64,000 nucleotides of DNA from Aplidium turbinatum (Eukaryota > Chordata > Ascidiacea > Aplousobranchia > Polyclinidae): contig OU964922.1 of the NCBI GenBank assembly GCA_918807975.1, positions 32,662,329 to 32,726,328 on the forward strand, read 5' to 3'. The position numbers and the translations under genes were made by a program. Positions 46,542 to 59,090 of this stretch are shown piece by piece. The first letter of the stretch is position 1. Each line of letters starts with the position of its first letter. The notes beneath the pieces were generated by a model that was not told where the DNA came from, searched no databases, and saw only the letters and a list, made by a program, of their open reading frames with translations.

Positions 46542-47272
46542 ATAATCTGTAATTATATAGACTTTTTAATGACATTATTGTTAATGTTACGACTGAATTT
46601 GTATTATAAGAGATCTATAAACTTGTTTCATCAGATATTTAGTAGGCATGAAGAATCGAACCGTTTTATTGATGTTGAGCCCTGTTAGTACTCGGGTATG
46701 ACTAAGAGGTTATCTTTCATTGAACCAATTAGATTTCTGTAACTCGTCACCGAATGCGATGTAACTTTAGAAGGCTAAACTGACATGGAATAGTCAAATA
46801 AAAGTCATTTATTGAAGGAACGGATGCTTTGTTCAATTTTGTTTTCTACTTTCATGCTTCTATCTATTCTTCTGCTTCTAAAACCTTTAGGATACAAATA
46901 TGAGTCCCAATAATTGAGCATGGATATTAGCAGGTTGGAACCTGTTATATCTAGTGATGCCAAATATCTATTTGCCAATTTGAGAATAATTTAAAACAGA
47001 TCTGTGTAACGTAATTTTGATTTTCCAATAAGTCTTTTTCTTAATTGGATACCAGAGTTGTAAAACTACTTAAGTCACATTTTGTGGAAATGAAGTAACC
47101 AACAACAACATCTTGTTTGGTGGTCAGTGCCTGTCCTTGCGCAAAATTTAATTTAAAAAAAAAACAGGGCTTAATTTTGTTACAACACACGCTAGTGTTT
47201 GCATAGAATAAAAGGGTTAAACAACGATGAAAGAACTTTAGTTTCCTTTATCTCAAAAGTCGTATTTTGGAC
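46542..47272. other. Intergenic, nothing recognised
   Basis: AT-rich spacer between the SINE and piggyBac-type copy B; no domain, repeat or RNA signature seen. Confidence 0.5.
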
Positions 47273-47276
47273 TTAA

Positions 47277-50200
47277 CACTTTGCTCCTCAAAGGGAGGCC
47301 AGATTTGGCCCCCCCCCTCAAATTTCCGTTGATTACTTGAAGCACAGTAACGCCATGCACTTGGTTTTTCTTGACTTTTCCTAAAATTTTCAGGCGGATC
47401 TGATGATACTAAATTTGATGCTAAAAGTTGTGTCGTTTTCTTGTAAATTCAAGATTTTGGTGAATTTTTGCTATTTCTGGCTAACTTCCAGCAAAGCGTG
47501 AAATGGATTACATTGCGATAACAAGTCATAAGCTCATAATTGCTTCGTGCATCGATATGCGCGAGCAGAGAGAAACGTCCTTTTGTTTTCCTTTGTTTGG
47601 TTTGACCTCAATAATAAAAGCGCGTTATTTCTTATGCTACAAAAGAAAATCCAGTGGTCACAAAGTTGTTAATTAGAAACAATAATAGCAAACGTTTTTT
47701 GCGTTATCAGCTTTACGAAGAACAGCAATCTACGATCAATGTAGGCCACAAACTATTCAAAACAGTTGTTTCAACTAGCAAATATCCATTGACGCATAAA
47801 AAGCGTTACAATAAGAAATCTTCCCTTAGGTAGTGAGTAGTGACATGAAAAACCTGGTTTCGAAATAAACGTTCTATGGAAATACTCTCATTGACAAAAC
47901 TTGCAATTGAGGAAATGTATCACTGCAAATGCTTTTGGAAGAAGCTGAAGAAATGGCGTTTTTGCAAACAGTAATTGTGAGATATGCTCAAAATTATGAG
48001 ATCACGTAGCAGCTTACTCGATGACTACATGTCCCTTCACTGCTTTATGTCGCCTAGGCCTACTTGTTTTGTGTTGCATTTTTGTTTCACAGTGCACTGT
48101 GTGTTGTTCCGAAGAGCGCAAAATAAAGATGATAATGCCTCGTCTTCACTACAAAATATTTTGTATTGTAGACTAGGCATAATGCTCGGCGTCACATAAG
48201 ACAAACAACAAATCAGCTTTCTTGATCATTGATTCAACATCTGAATACGTTGCGCCAATGTATAAGAGACCGGCTATTGTGAAGACCCGCCATTTATAAA
48301 CGATCCGATTATTCCAAAAGTGGGACAAACTAATGAATCAAAGAATGAATAAACAATGCTGAGAAAACTAAATCTAAGTGACGAACAATACCGATGTCGT
48401 CATTTATTTTGGAAAAATGCTGCCTAAACTTATCAACAACAAAAAACGTAAATAACGGCTGGGATCCCGAAAGCAGAATTTGCTCGACTTTAGCATGAAT
48501 TTAGTCAGACAGCCAATAAATCCACACATACAATAACGGCCACTCAACGGCTATAATATTCATAATCAACCTGGTTCTGGGCGGTTTGTGTAACAGTTCA
48601 GGGGAAGACAGTACTTGAAATGATGCACCACACAAAAGATTTTCAATGAAGACTGAGTCTAAAAACCGGTGTGGATTGTGCTGCACAGTGACTTCAAGTT
48701 TAGGACAGAAAAGGCACAAAATATCAAAATAAAAACAAAGACCTTGTGGAAAATTTGCGGGAATCATAACACGATGCAAATACTATAAACGCGTAGTTTG
48801 CATGCTGCTCTAAGCTGGCGGGCAACCACAAAGATAGACAACAAAGGCAGTTTATAACTCGATAACAGCGTAATAAACATTATAAATACGTAACCCGACA
48901 GTTTTCTTTTACAAACGTTTTACGTCTAACAGTAAAGTCTCCGCGACAATTTTTGTGAAGCGTTTACAAACTACGGTTTTGCAAAATCATTCATCATTAT
49001 TATTTTTACTTTTCGGATGTTGTAAAACGTCATCAGAAAAAATCACAAAAAACATTTCATTACTTCAATGTAGTAGGCCTAAGAATTTTTTATACATTGT
49101 AGACACGTTTTATCAACCAAGAAGCCGTTTTTTTGGCAATATAAAGTTATACAAAATAATTTGCAATCCTGCAAATGTTTGGAAAGAATCTAGGAAGTCT
49201 TCTCACAATCTGGCACAAAATGATTATGTTTATTGTATATCTGCAATATTTTTTACGACAAACTTTGAAGCTTCGTTATAATCATTTTTATATTTGAAGT
49301 CAAAAGTTAATTTTTTTTTGGCGAGAAACATAATCGCTGCCTTGCTGATGTTGTCGCCTTTACGCGTATTTTTTGTGTTTCAAACAATGACGACCCAGTC
49401 AGCAATCCAGTCCTTTTACATTGATTCAACATTTGTAAACGTTAAATTTATGTAGCTTTGCTGACTGTGGGTTATTTCACATTTCCTTTGTTTACGCATG
49501 TTGATCAATTCGCTGTTGCATTGTTTCGACGCTGGCGGACTAAAAATGTATTTTCAAATTGATTGACACAATGTAAATGCTGTATTGTTTGTGGATGTAA
49601 TTTATGAGTTATGTTTATAAACACCGGTAAGCGAAATGACTTATGATGTAGCCTGCAGGATATTTGTGATGCGACTTGACACAAATCCACAATTTCAAAA
49701 GTACCCAATTTGAACTTAGAAATTTCAGATAATTTCAACAACTTGTTCAATTGTCTTCTCTCTACTAAAATATTCATACTACAAACTCAGTTGTAGACCT
49801 AAAATACACAAACGAAGATGTAAACAGCTATTCAAGCAGGCTAAGCTGTTACTTATGAGATATTTGGTTCCATAAAACTAGAAGCTAGCCATGAGTTTGG
49901 GAATGCATTAGTTTAGGACAAAAATGTAAGACAACAAACGCAGTTTTGTTTTTTTTCAAATTCGTGTAACAATATTACTCTGATTGTAATTATTTTAGAA
50001 TCAGTGAGTAGCTTACAATAAGATTTGCTCGCAAGTCGTAAGTAAATCTTTATCAATGCAATGATTCGGCACACCGCACACACACTTCGTGCCTTCGATC
50101 GAGCTCATTGTTTTTCAGAACTTTGCATGAAATCGGATTAGCACGGTAATTAAATAGCAGCAAGATAAATCAAAATTGTCGTTTTTGGGTACCTTTGCAA

Positions 50201-50400
50201 AAATTGAAATATCAAGTTTAACATATAAAATTTTAAAATAATGACTTTTCAAACTTATAGATAAATGATTTTTTTTCACACCAGTGCAACTTCTGTTGAA
50301 ATAGCATCAGCGGATAACACGTAACAGCTGACTGAATTTGATCCAAAAACGGCCCCCCTTTAAGCAGTTAACTTCCAAAAAAACGTTGAAAAGCAAAGGG
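47277..50400 (+). mobile_element. piggyBac-type element, copy B
   Basis: TTAA at 47273-47276 and 50401-50404. Left end CACTTTGCTCCTCAAAGGGA; right end inverted CCCTTTGCTTTTCAACG. Length 3.1 kb. Internal parts match copy A in reverse orientation (for example GGATTAGCACGGTAATTAAA, TCGTTTTTGGGTACCTTTGC). Subterminal CTCAAAGGGRGGCC occurs at both ends of the family. No transposase motif recognised among its short frames. Confidence 0.7.
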
Positions 50401-50404
50401 TTAA

Positions 50405-52400
50405 GTAATTCTTCAACTCAAGTCTTCAATTCAACAATCAAACAGTTTTGTTGAAAAAAACAATAGAACTGCAAAACATTTATTTTACAAGTTTTTTTGC
50501 TACAAATAAAACCATTTAACTTTGTTTTGGACATTTCCAACGCGTGTTTGATGCAGGGATATCTAAAGAAGGAGGAGATACGAAAGCTCACAGCGATTGT
50601 TTTATTCTCTGGACACTGGAAGGGCATTAGTTGGTACTGCGTTAAATCTGCGGTTCTTTTTAAAATTGCAGATAGTTTTGTAGTGCAACAGGTACAGTCA
50701 GCTACAGAATACAGTTAGCAAATGTTACGCAGAGCATATCTGAAGACTACTTGTTTAAAAAGGCAACTGAAAGGTTACTGCAGCGCCCTGCGTTTCTGCT
50801 TAGGTCTTTTCAACGTTTGTTACCGTTGTGAAATTGTCGTTTTTTTGTATAATATATAGGTAACGCTACCCAGTGATTCAAGTAATTTTGAAGATGTGCT
50901 TCGGGATTTTGAAGCGTGATTAGGGATTTTGCGTGCCTCTCAAGAAATGGCATGCCAATAAGCTAAAAGCATTCTTGCAACCGGCAGTTTCAATCACATA
51001 TGCGTAGTTTTTCGTCTCTTCAACGTTATAGCCTACAGATTATAGCTACAGATATAGCTACGTTATAGCTTGATTCCTCAGCGACTATGGACTATGTATA
51101 TCGCGTTCTAGCCTTCAATTCAACAGACTGTAACAGTATAATTTTTGGTGCAGAAGAGCTGTTATTTTGGTGCCATTGGAAGACCAGGTTTGGTCCAGTA
51201 GTGATATAATTTCTAGTATGTTCAATTTGTAATCAAGTTCTTTTTGCTGGGGTCTAAGCCATTGGCCAGTTCGGTTGTGGTGATTTGAATTGTGTTCGAT
51301 TATAATCAAGATGGTTGCAACCTCCTAAGTTATATGGTGACGTGAAGTTCCTTTCTACAATAAAAGCATAGCCTACTTATAACTAAGGAGTCTAGACGTT
51401 ATTCTCGATCATTCCCTGCGATCACTGCGCTCGGAATGTCGCTGTAGCGCTTCCACAGTAAGGTATGGGCGGATAAGCTAAATTATATACTGTCCGCTAC
51501 AGTTACCAAAAAGCTGTTTTTCTTAACAAAGCCTTTGCAGTAGGCTAAGTGTAAAGCAAGTATACGCGTAGTTGAATTAACAAGTAATTATGATCATTCA
51601 GTGACTATCCATGCCTGATGGTAATAGCGCAATGCGGGTTATTATAAAAAAAGCTTATTAAATTACACTTGGTGTCAATTGTCATTTTACGATAAGCACA
51701 GATTATATTTACGATAAACAGAACGGTTGTCTACTGTCAGACATAATAAAAGCTTTCGCATCCCCTGCTTTAGATATCCCTGGTTTCATGCACAGTATGA
51801 ATATCTGGTTTAGTAGGTCAACTGGACAGTTGTTGTCTAGGGAAAGGTCAGGTTAGTTGACTCATCCCTAATATCTAACCAGTCATGCTTAAAGGCGCAA
51901 AAGTTATGCCATTGTTTCATTGGTTACATGATTTAATACCAGCACTAAAAACTTACATGTCTGAACGCAACAGTTGACGAGTTATGCGAGAAAGTATGTT
52001 TTTGACTAAAAAAAGTAAAATTTGATATGGGAAGAACGTAAGGTTGTTTCTCTTAAAGTAGACGTATGTATGAAACAATACTTTCCTCAAGTTATAACTA
52101 AAGTATGATGCATATTCTCCATAAATTTGGTTGGTTTCTTCTCTGAAGAAAATTATTGGCAGACATTTTTTTCTAATTGAGCACCGAAAGATTAGTTGAC
52201 TAACTGGCGATCGTCCTTCAGTAGTTGACTCATTGAGTCAATTCTCTACAGCAGGCAATATCAGAACATGACTTTTTTTTTTGTGAAAATTAAAGGATAA
52301 ATAGCTTTTATTCATTTGTAATAGCAGATAGGAATGTTGAACTTACAGAGAACTTCTTTTAAGGGAAAAAATCTATTTTCTAATATCCTACTGTAAATTT
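50405..52400. other. Intergenic, nothing recognised
   Basis: No supported gene. The short frames (60-75 codons) at 50418-50718 overlap on opposite strands and carry no domain. Confidence 0.45.
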
Positions 52401-52418
52401 ATTGTATTGCTACTCAAC

Positions 52419-52567
52419 ATGGAGAAAAAGCCACGCAAAACTTATAGAAGAGAAATTCCAATACACGTGTTAGAACAAGCTGAAAACGCCATGTATGCTG
52501 GTACATCTGGGCGGAGTGCTGCAAAGCAGTTTGGAATAGACCAAACAACGTATCGACGGTGTTGTAT
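52419..52567 (+). pseudogene. CENP-B/Tigger-like helix-turn-helix protein, 5' piece
   Basis: From the ATG at 52419 the frame reads MEKKPRKTYRREIPIHVLEQ, then AENAMYAGTSGRSAAKQFGI and DQTTYRR, a psq/CENP-B-type DNA-binding domain (AA..FGI...T..R). The coding sequence is cut at about 52567 by the terminus of the large transposon and reappears on its far side at about 63904. The domain occurs in pogo/Tigger transposases and host genes derived from them; which one cannot be told. Confidence 0.65.
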
Positions 52568-53432
52568 TAGACCGGGAACCCGCGACGTCCACCCTAGGTA
52601 AAAAAGTTACCAATTTCTATTCATACAGCGATGTCCAGTGGTATGTGGGTGCTCATAATCTGGAAGTCTGCCGGGCCGCCGGTGGTGGGTGTGGGAACGG
52701 GGGGCATTTTTCATGCCCCAAAAAATGCGCTAGGTCAGCTGAAAAAGTTACCGCTTGAAACTTAGTTGGTTGTAAAGAAAATTGTTTCTAAATGATCGTC
52801 TGGTATGTGACAGACATTTTCGGTGGTGGGGGGGCTCTGACAGACAAGTTTTATACCCCCCAAAATTTGCGCTAGGTCAGCTGAAAAAGTTACCGAATAA
52901 AACCAACTTATTATTGATCTGTGGGTGTTAAGCTTCACAAAAATATATGTGACAGACAAATTTGATGGTGGGTGTCCCCTGACAGACGACCTAAAGTAGG
53001 TGACCCCCTAACTTGAGCTAGGTCAGCTGAAATAGTTACCGGATAAAACCAATTGAAAATTAATGTGTGAGTGTTAAGCTTCACAAAAATATATGTGACA
53101 GACAAATTTGATGGTAGGTGTCCCCTGACAGACGACCTAAAATAGGTGACCCCCCTAACTTGAGCTAGGTTAGCTGAAATAGTTACCGGATAAAATCAAT
53201 TGAAAATTAATGTGTAAGTGTTAAGCTTCACAAAAATGTATGTGACAGACAAATTTGGTGGTGGGTGTCCCCTGACAGACGACCTGAAGTAGGTTGAGGT
53301 AACCCCCAGGTTTGCACTAATTCAATTGATAGGAGCTATTTGTTAGCTGTGCTTTTGAAGTACGGTATACAAAACTAAGTAACAAAACGTGATTTATTTA
53401 CTTCATTTGTCCACACAAATAAAAATAGTTTC
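52568..53432. repeat. Left long terminal inverted repeat of the large transposon
   Basis: Near-identical, inverted, to the right-hand sequence. It ends inward near CTTCATTTGTCCACACAAAT. It includes three tandem ~146-bp units (about 52860-53330), each with a pair of TGACAGAC words about 27 bp apart, GGTGGGTGTCCCCTGACAGA, AGCTAGGTCAGCTGAAATAG and TTACCGGATAAAA. Confidence 0.85.
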
Positions 53433-53554
53433 AAAGCAAGGAACTATATCAAGCGTTTTTGCATCCGCTTGGCTCACTACAATTTTAGCCAATTAATCAG
53501 CCGTTTTCTACGTTGATTTAACGTCTGAGCATCATTTCGAAAAAACAATGACAC

Positions 53555-53665
53555 AAAATCAACCGTTTTTTACATCAATTCAACATCTGCAGACTTTTAG
53601 AGTTTGTAGACTTAATTCAACATCTGCAGACGTTTAATCAGTGTAAAAAACGGTTGATTTACTGC
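53555..53665. repeat. Inverted repeat around CAACATCTGCAGACG
   Basis: Arms AATCAACCGTTTTTTACA and its inverse TGTAAAAAACGGTTGATT with an internal tandem TTCAACATCTGCAGAC. Related palindromes occur at 17648-17697, 24541-24607, 27184-27226 and 49413-49455. Confidence 0.65.
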
Positions 53666-53994
53666 CTGGGATAGTGTACGTTATTAGCCTGTACTGCCCT
53701 ATAGATACAACAACTACTTTTATAGTTCTGATTTACGTACTGGTAATGCAATAAGTACTCATAACTTTACAAGAGTTATCAGGTGGCTACTTTATTATTT
53801 TCAAGCCAGTAATATTTCGCCTATCACACCAAGGTTTTATTTATCCAAGTGATTTCTTGGAGTTAGCCTACTCAAAAGATAGGCAAGGTTTTTTTGTAAC
53901 AAGCATGTGTGAAAAGCAGCAATAACTTAACTGGACAGACTTCAAAAGGGTGTCCGAATTTTGGAGTGATATTTTACAGACAAAAAAATACCAA

Positions 53995-56770
53995 ATGGAG
54001 GAGGGTGTCATTGATCAGTTGCCTACAATCATCGTAGCTCCGCCAACCGATGGAGATGTGGCTAAGGTATAGTAACTATCGCGATAAAGGATGATATTTC
54101 TTATACGCGACAAGGAAGCGCTGAATTTTGAGATTGACTCGTATACAATTATATTGCGATGGGCAACGCAAAACTATAGATTATTCACCAACATGTTGCT
54201 AATTTAACTTTACGTTGACATACGTCAAACTTTTTAGGCTCACACATTTTTTTTCAGGTAAACTATCAAAGACTTGAAGAACATCAACTATGCTTTATTT
54301 GCTGTAGCACGACTTCCGACGATGCAAAATGTAAAGTTGTGAATGAAACAATCTGGACTTCATGAAAAAATATTGCAAGCATTCGATTACAATTATCATC
54401 CGATTGCTTTTCTGTCATCACACGTAAAATCATTCAGACAAGTTCCTCTGCGTTACCTATAGGTGTCTATCATCCGTCATGTCACAAAAAGTTTACAGCA
54501 GTTAAAAGAACATTTCAACCTAAGCTAGTTGCTTCATCTACTGCTAAAGACACTAAAGTTGAAACAAGATGCAGAAGCTCGCTCCTTAAGTCGGACAAAA
54601 TAGGTTTATTGAAAGGATCCTGTATATTTTGCGGCCGTAAACGAAAGAAATACAAAAACAAAGAAGAAAATACCGTTGAGGTGTCAACAATGGATGGATG
54701 CGAATCGCTTAAGTCAAGAGCAATGTTTTCTGAAAACTAAAGGATTAAATCACCAATTTGTAGTGGTGTGTACTTAATTGCCAAAGAAGCAGAGTATCAC
54801 ATCTCTTGTCGGGTTAATTTTGATAGAGAGACTAAAACCAATCCCTGAACCACCACAAACTTGAATATTTAATCTCGCCAAACTCATTACCTTGCTTTCC
54901 TAACAATATGCGAATTTGTGGAGGAAGAGGTCATGCAAAAGCAAAGACCATAGCTATTTTCAACTTTATTTGATCTTTACAAAAATGAGTATTTGAGAAA
55001 TGGAGGAAAAGACACCCTTCATATTACGGTTGGTCATACATACCAGAATTCTGATCAAACTCATGAAGGCCCAGAGAAGGAAATGATCACCACCAAAACT
55101 GAGAGGAACAGAAGAAGCTACACTGAAACAGAAAGAGAAATTCCACCATTCTGGACCCCTTTCAGTAAGGCAAAGTCTCAAGTTTATCTTCACTCAGATG
55201 AATCGTGTTCCGTAGGAGAAGCATCTGATCTTATTCAGGAAACAATGGATAAAGAGTCCATCTTGCCATGCAAAATGAAGCCGCTAGATATGTATTGGTT
55301 CAGCAAAAGTAGAGATTTTGCAACTCCACTCTATGCAAGTTTCATGAGCAAATATAGAGTGGATCGTCTACTGCTACAGCGAATATGTTACGTGAACCCA
55401 ATAACAAGATCACCAACCAACAATGACGTTGTTAAAGAAACACTGGTTGGAACGATGAAAGTTGCAACTGAAACTCATCAACAATATACCGTGGTGACGT
55501 ATGACTTAGCTGTTGCTCAAAAAGCCTACTCCATTCAAGCCATTGAAGCCCGTCCTTTTTTTACCTCATTATGCTTGGTAATTTCTACAAGGATCTTGCA
55601 TTTTTCGGAGCAGTAGGAACCTTTATAAATGATTGCGGGATATAGTACATATTATCGGAGTCAAAGATCCTTGCCGAGGTATCATTACAAGGGTACATTA
55701 AAGGGAAATTTTACAACAGATGTACTCGTGTGCACGAAATTACAGCCAACGTCATGGAAAGAAAGCTATACGATCGATTCTTGGCAAGTTTGGATGCAGA
55801 TGAAATTGACAACTTCCAGCAAGTCATGTCCACTATTCCAGTTGACCCTGATAAAGTAGAAGTATGCTTGGCCAATCCAGTCATCACCGAACATCGGAAA
55901 AAGTATGAAGAACACTTTAACATGTCCATGAATGGAGTGTTCCGTGAAACCTGTCAGTTCTGGACACTATACGTGTTCTTAAACCGACTCTATCGAGAAG
56001 TGCAGAGGTGTGTCAGGATGAACGACAGAAGTGGTTACATGGTTATTGTCGCCTACCAATACTTCTAGAAATATATTTCGCTCTGAATCATCCAAATTAT
56101 GCAAGATGGAGATCGCAATCACAGAATTGTTAAGGACAACCAGAAAATGTCACTACTCAGTACAAAAGTTGATGAAGCTTGCAATTCATTCTCCGATGAA
56201 TCCATGAACGCTAGTGGCCTGTTAAATATTGCCACTGGTAGAGCGGCATCAGTTGAGATTGCAAAATACCTATTAACAACACTGAACAGACGAAAACACG
56301 GTCAGGAAAAGTTTGAGTTGAGTGGAAAGAAAGCCCAGTACGTTTTCAAAAAAGGGTGAAGCGAACACGTGTAGAGAATTTTGCAGCTGAAAATATTAAA
56401 AAAAGCAGACTATCATCATCACAAATGGGTATGAGAAGTGTTGAAATCTTACGAGACACATTTATACGCATGGTAGTTATGGTAGCAGAGAAAATATCAT
56501 TTGATTTAAAATACATTTTAAGCTATCCGATAACTCAGTATCCACTTTCATTTGCTCACTGTGATGGTACCATGATGACAACACACAAAGCACTGCTACT
56601 ACACAAATTGGAAACATACCAGGGAGATAGGCTACCATGCCACATACACCGCTGCCACAAATCGATAGGGAAATATTTGATGGTGGACATCTCATTCATT
56701 CCATATTATCTGAAATTATTTCCGGCGCTACTTATTCGTCGATTTCCAGAGTCATTTCAGAACGCCTGCA
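53995..56770 (+). pseudogene. Uncharacterised protein of the large transposon
   Basis: A possible first exon, 53995-54066 (MEEGVIDQLPTIIVAPPTD), has a donor AAG|GTATAG and an acceptor TTTTTCAG at 54257. The following region (54258-54860) has two similar metal-site modules: CFICCS...YHPSCHKKF and CIFCGRKRKK...YHISCRVNF. Then come conserved-looking stretches: PLDMYWFSKSRDFATPLYAS, CYVNPITRSPTNNDVVKETL, YTVVTYDLAVAQKAYSIQAI (about 55000-55560), KGKFYNRCTRVHEITANVME, RKLYDRFLASLDADE (about 55700-56060) and LLNIATGRAASVEIAKYLL (to about 56360). From memory this resembles large uncharacterised proteins repeated in many invertebrate genomes; I cannot verify that here. No DDE, tyrosine recombinase or helicase motif recognised. 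Degraded by several changes. Confidence 0.6.
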
Positions 56771-56780
56771 TTCCTTGCAT

Positions 56781-57571
56781 TGAAAATATTTTTGTTTGTG
56801 TGGACCATGGCCACCTGGAGATGCGGCCTGATTTGTCACATTTTGCAGATTTTGATTACAGCTACTGCTAGTGTTTGACTGACATTTTTTGAGATATTTT
56901 TACTTTTTGCTGTCTCCTAATGATATAAAAGCTTTTTGTTGCCTTGGGGAAGCAGTAGCAAATGAGAAAAAGTAAGGTGAAAAACGCTGAATCAGACTGT
57001 TATTGAAAAATTAACAGTCTGACTAAAATCTTCAAGATCAAATTTTCTTTGTTTTTCAACATCTGAGGATATTAAAACCTATTGTGTCATTTGGGGAAAG
57101 CAGTAAAGAAAGCGTAAAAATATAATTTTTAGAAAAATTCATTTAAACATTCGCTAAAAGTTAGCAAAACCTGGAAGTTTCTGCAAAATGTGACAAATCA
57201 GGCCGTGTCTTTAGGTGGCCATGTGTGGACAAATGAAGTAAATAAATCACGTTGTGTGGCTTAGTTTTGCATATTTCGGCCTACTTTAGGTCGCCTGTCA
57301 GGGGACACCCACCATCGAATTTGTCTGTCACATACATTTTTGTGAAGCTTAACACTCACACATTAATTTTTAATTGGTTTTATCCGGTAACTATTTCAGC
57401 TAACCTAGCTCAAGTTAGGGGGATCACCTACTTTAGGTCGTCTGTCAGGGGACACCCACCATCAAATTTGTCTGTCACATACATTTTTGTGAAGCTTAAC
57501 ACTCACACATTAATTTTTAATTGGTTTTATCCGGTAACTATTTCAGCTGACCTAGCTCAAGTTAGGGGGGT
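56781..57571. repeat. Right terminal inverted repeat, inner part
   Basis: Inverse of 52980-53432 (two ~146-bp units at 57290-57570). It is interrupted by the P-like MITE at 56806-57223 and cut off by the 5' LTR at 57572; the outer part follows at 63463-63900. Confidence 0.8.
56806..57223. mobile_element. P-like MITE, copy 2
   Basis: 418 bp with the same CATGGCCACCT...AGGTGGCCATG ends as copy 1, flanked by the exact 7-bp duplication TGTGGAC (56799-56805, 57224-57230). It sits in the inverted repeat of the large transposon; the left repeat at 53407-53420 shows the empty-site sequence. Confidence 0.88.
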
Positions 57572-57877
57572 TGTGACGTTTGGCTTCGACCACCGCAAGC
57601 CCGCGCGAGAAACTAAATTAGTCTCGCGCTTGCCTTCAGATGATCTCACATTTTTTGTAAGTTACGCGTTTCATTTTTTTGACTAGGTTGAAGAAAATGC
57701 ATCAGTTTTAAGTTGGTTGAGTTACAGGACGGTTATTCATTTTTTTGCTTATTCCTAGAGAGAAGAAACTGAATTAATAAAACAAAAGTGCACAATTATT
57801 GTTTCTCTTCATTTTGCAAGTCGTTGAAAACTGAGACCGAAGAAAGAAAAGTGAACCAGTAGTCCGTATCGCGCACA
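57572..57877 (+). repeat. Ty3/gypsy 5' LTR
   Basis: Begins TGTGACGTTTGGCTTCGACC and ends CCGTATCGCGCACA. It contains an early inverted pair (AAGCCCGCGCGAGA / TCTCGCGCTTG). Confidence 0.92.
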
Positions 57878-57974
57878 TTGGTGACCCCGACAGTTCAGTT
57901 TATAACAGGAGTGCGATCGATTACGATATACTGGCAGGAAGGAAGGAACAGCAACCCTGGCGTCGTCACATCAG

Positions 57975-59090
57975 ATGGTGACTAGGTCACGAGCAAAACT
58001 CACAATGGGAATGGGAAGCCCCACAATGGGAAGCGAGATGGACAAGAAACAAGGAGCATCAAGATCGACAACACCAGGTAACCTACCACTCGTAGGCCTA
58101 CCAGATTACAAATTTTCGCATCCCCCTTTGACTCAAAAGATTCCCTTCAAATCAAACAATCCCGCTACTGATCCATTCACATTTGACCCATTTCAACCAG
58201 TAGCATCTCAACAACAAACACCCTCTTTGAATTACCAACCAGGAAGAAAGATTTTCATAGATTTTAATAAACAACATCCTTCCATCTGGTTTGCCGCATT
58301 GGAACTCAGGCTAAAATTCTGGAACATTACAAACGAAAATATCCGCACAGATATATTAGTAACACATCTAACTGAGGAAGCTTTATTAGTTATCCAGGAC
58401 TTACTGTTTGAAGAGCCTACCTACGATTCCATTAAATCTCGTTTATTAAACAGGTTTGAACCATCAATGAGTAGCAGGGTGGCGGAATTATTCAATCCAA
58501 CACACTTGGGTGACAGACGGCCTTCAGACTTATTAATACACTTAAAGGCAACTCTAGCGCGAAAATATATCTCCCCTAGCATGCTAAAAGAAATGTTCAT
58601 ACTACGCATGCCAGAAAGCATCCGCCTCTCGTTGTGCACCATGACTGAATGCTCCGTGGAACAGCTAGCGGAAGCCGCGGATAAAATGGTTGTAATCTCT
58701 CCATCACCCGGAATTCATAATATTTCCTCCGCTTCTACAGGAAATACGGCTTTGAGCGAATCCATAGCTAAAAACGAACGAAGAACCCTTCAAGCTCGTC
58801 TTAGTCACTTGGAGGAGAAAATGGAAACTCTTCTAAACCAACATTCACCTTCTAATAAGCCTTCAACCTCTGAATGCCAATCACCTCATCATAGATATTC
58901 GGACTCGAGCAATTTTCGCCCACCTAGATTTAACCAACACAACCATCCTCAGTCACGAGGAAGGCAAAATCTTAATCAATTATGTTTTTATCATCAGAGA
59001 TTCGGCAATAGAGCATTCCGATGCACAGCACCATGCGAATGGCGTCCAAGAGCATCTAACCAGGGAAACGGATGGAATCCACGTCAATAG
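57975..59090 (+). CDS. Ty3/gypsy Gag
   Basis: 371 residues: basic N-terminus, capsid-like middle (FNKQHPSIWFAALELRLKFW, PTYDSIKSRLLNRFEPSMSS, RMPESIRLSLCTM) and a cysteine/histidine knuckle CFYHQRFGNRAFRCTAPC near residues 337-354, as in mag-type Ty3/gypsy elements. It overlaps pol by 19 bases in the -1 frame, the usual frameshift arrangement of the family. Confidence 0.88.
   Translation: MVTRSRAKLTMGMGSPTMGSEMDKKQGASRSTTPGNLPLVGLPDYKFSHPPLTQKIPFKSNNPATDPFTFDPFQPVASQQQTPSLNYQPGRKIFIDFNKQHPSIWFAALELRLKFWNITNENIRTDILVTHLTEEALLVIQDLLFEEPTYDSIKSRLLNRFEPSMSSRVAELFNPTHLGDRRPSDLLIHLKATLARKYISPSMLKEMFILRMPESIRLSLCTMTECSVEQLAEAADKMVVISPSPGIHNISSASTGNTALSESIAKNERRTLQARLSHLEEKMETLLNQHSPSNKPSTSECQSPHHRYSDSSNFRPPRFNQHNHPQSRGRQNLNQLCFYHQRFGNRAFRCTAPCEWRPRASNQGNGWNPRQ

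Noticed and set aside
55354-55616. Host gene inside the 53-57 kb block
   Set aside because: The block lies between the inverted termini and is degraded, so it belongs to the transposon.
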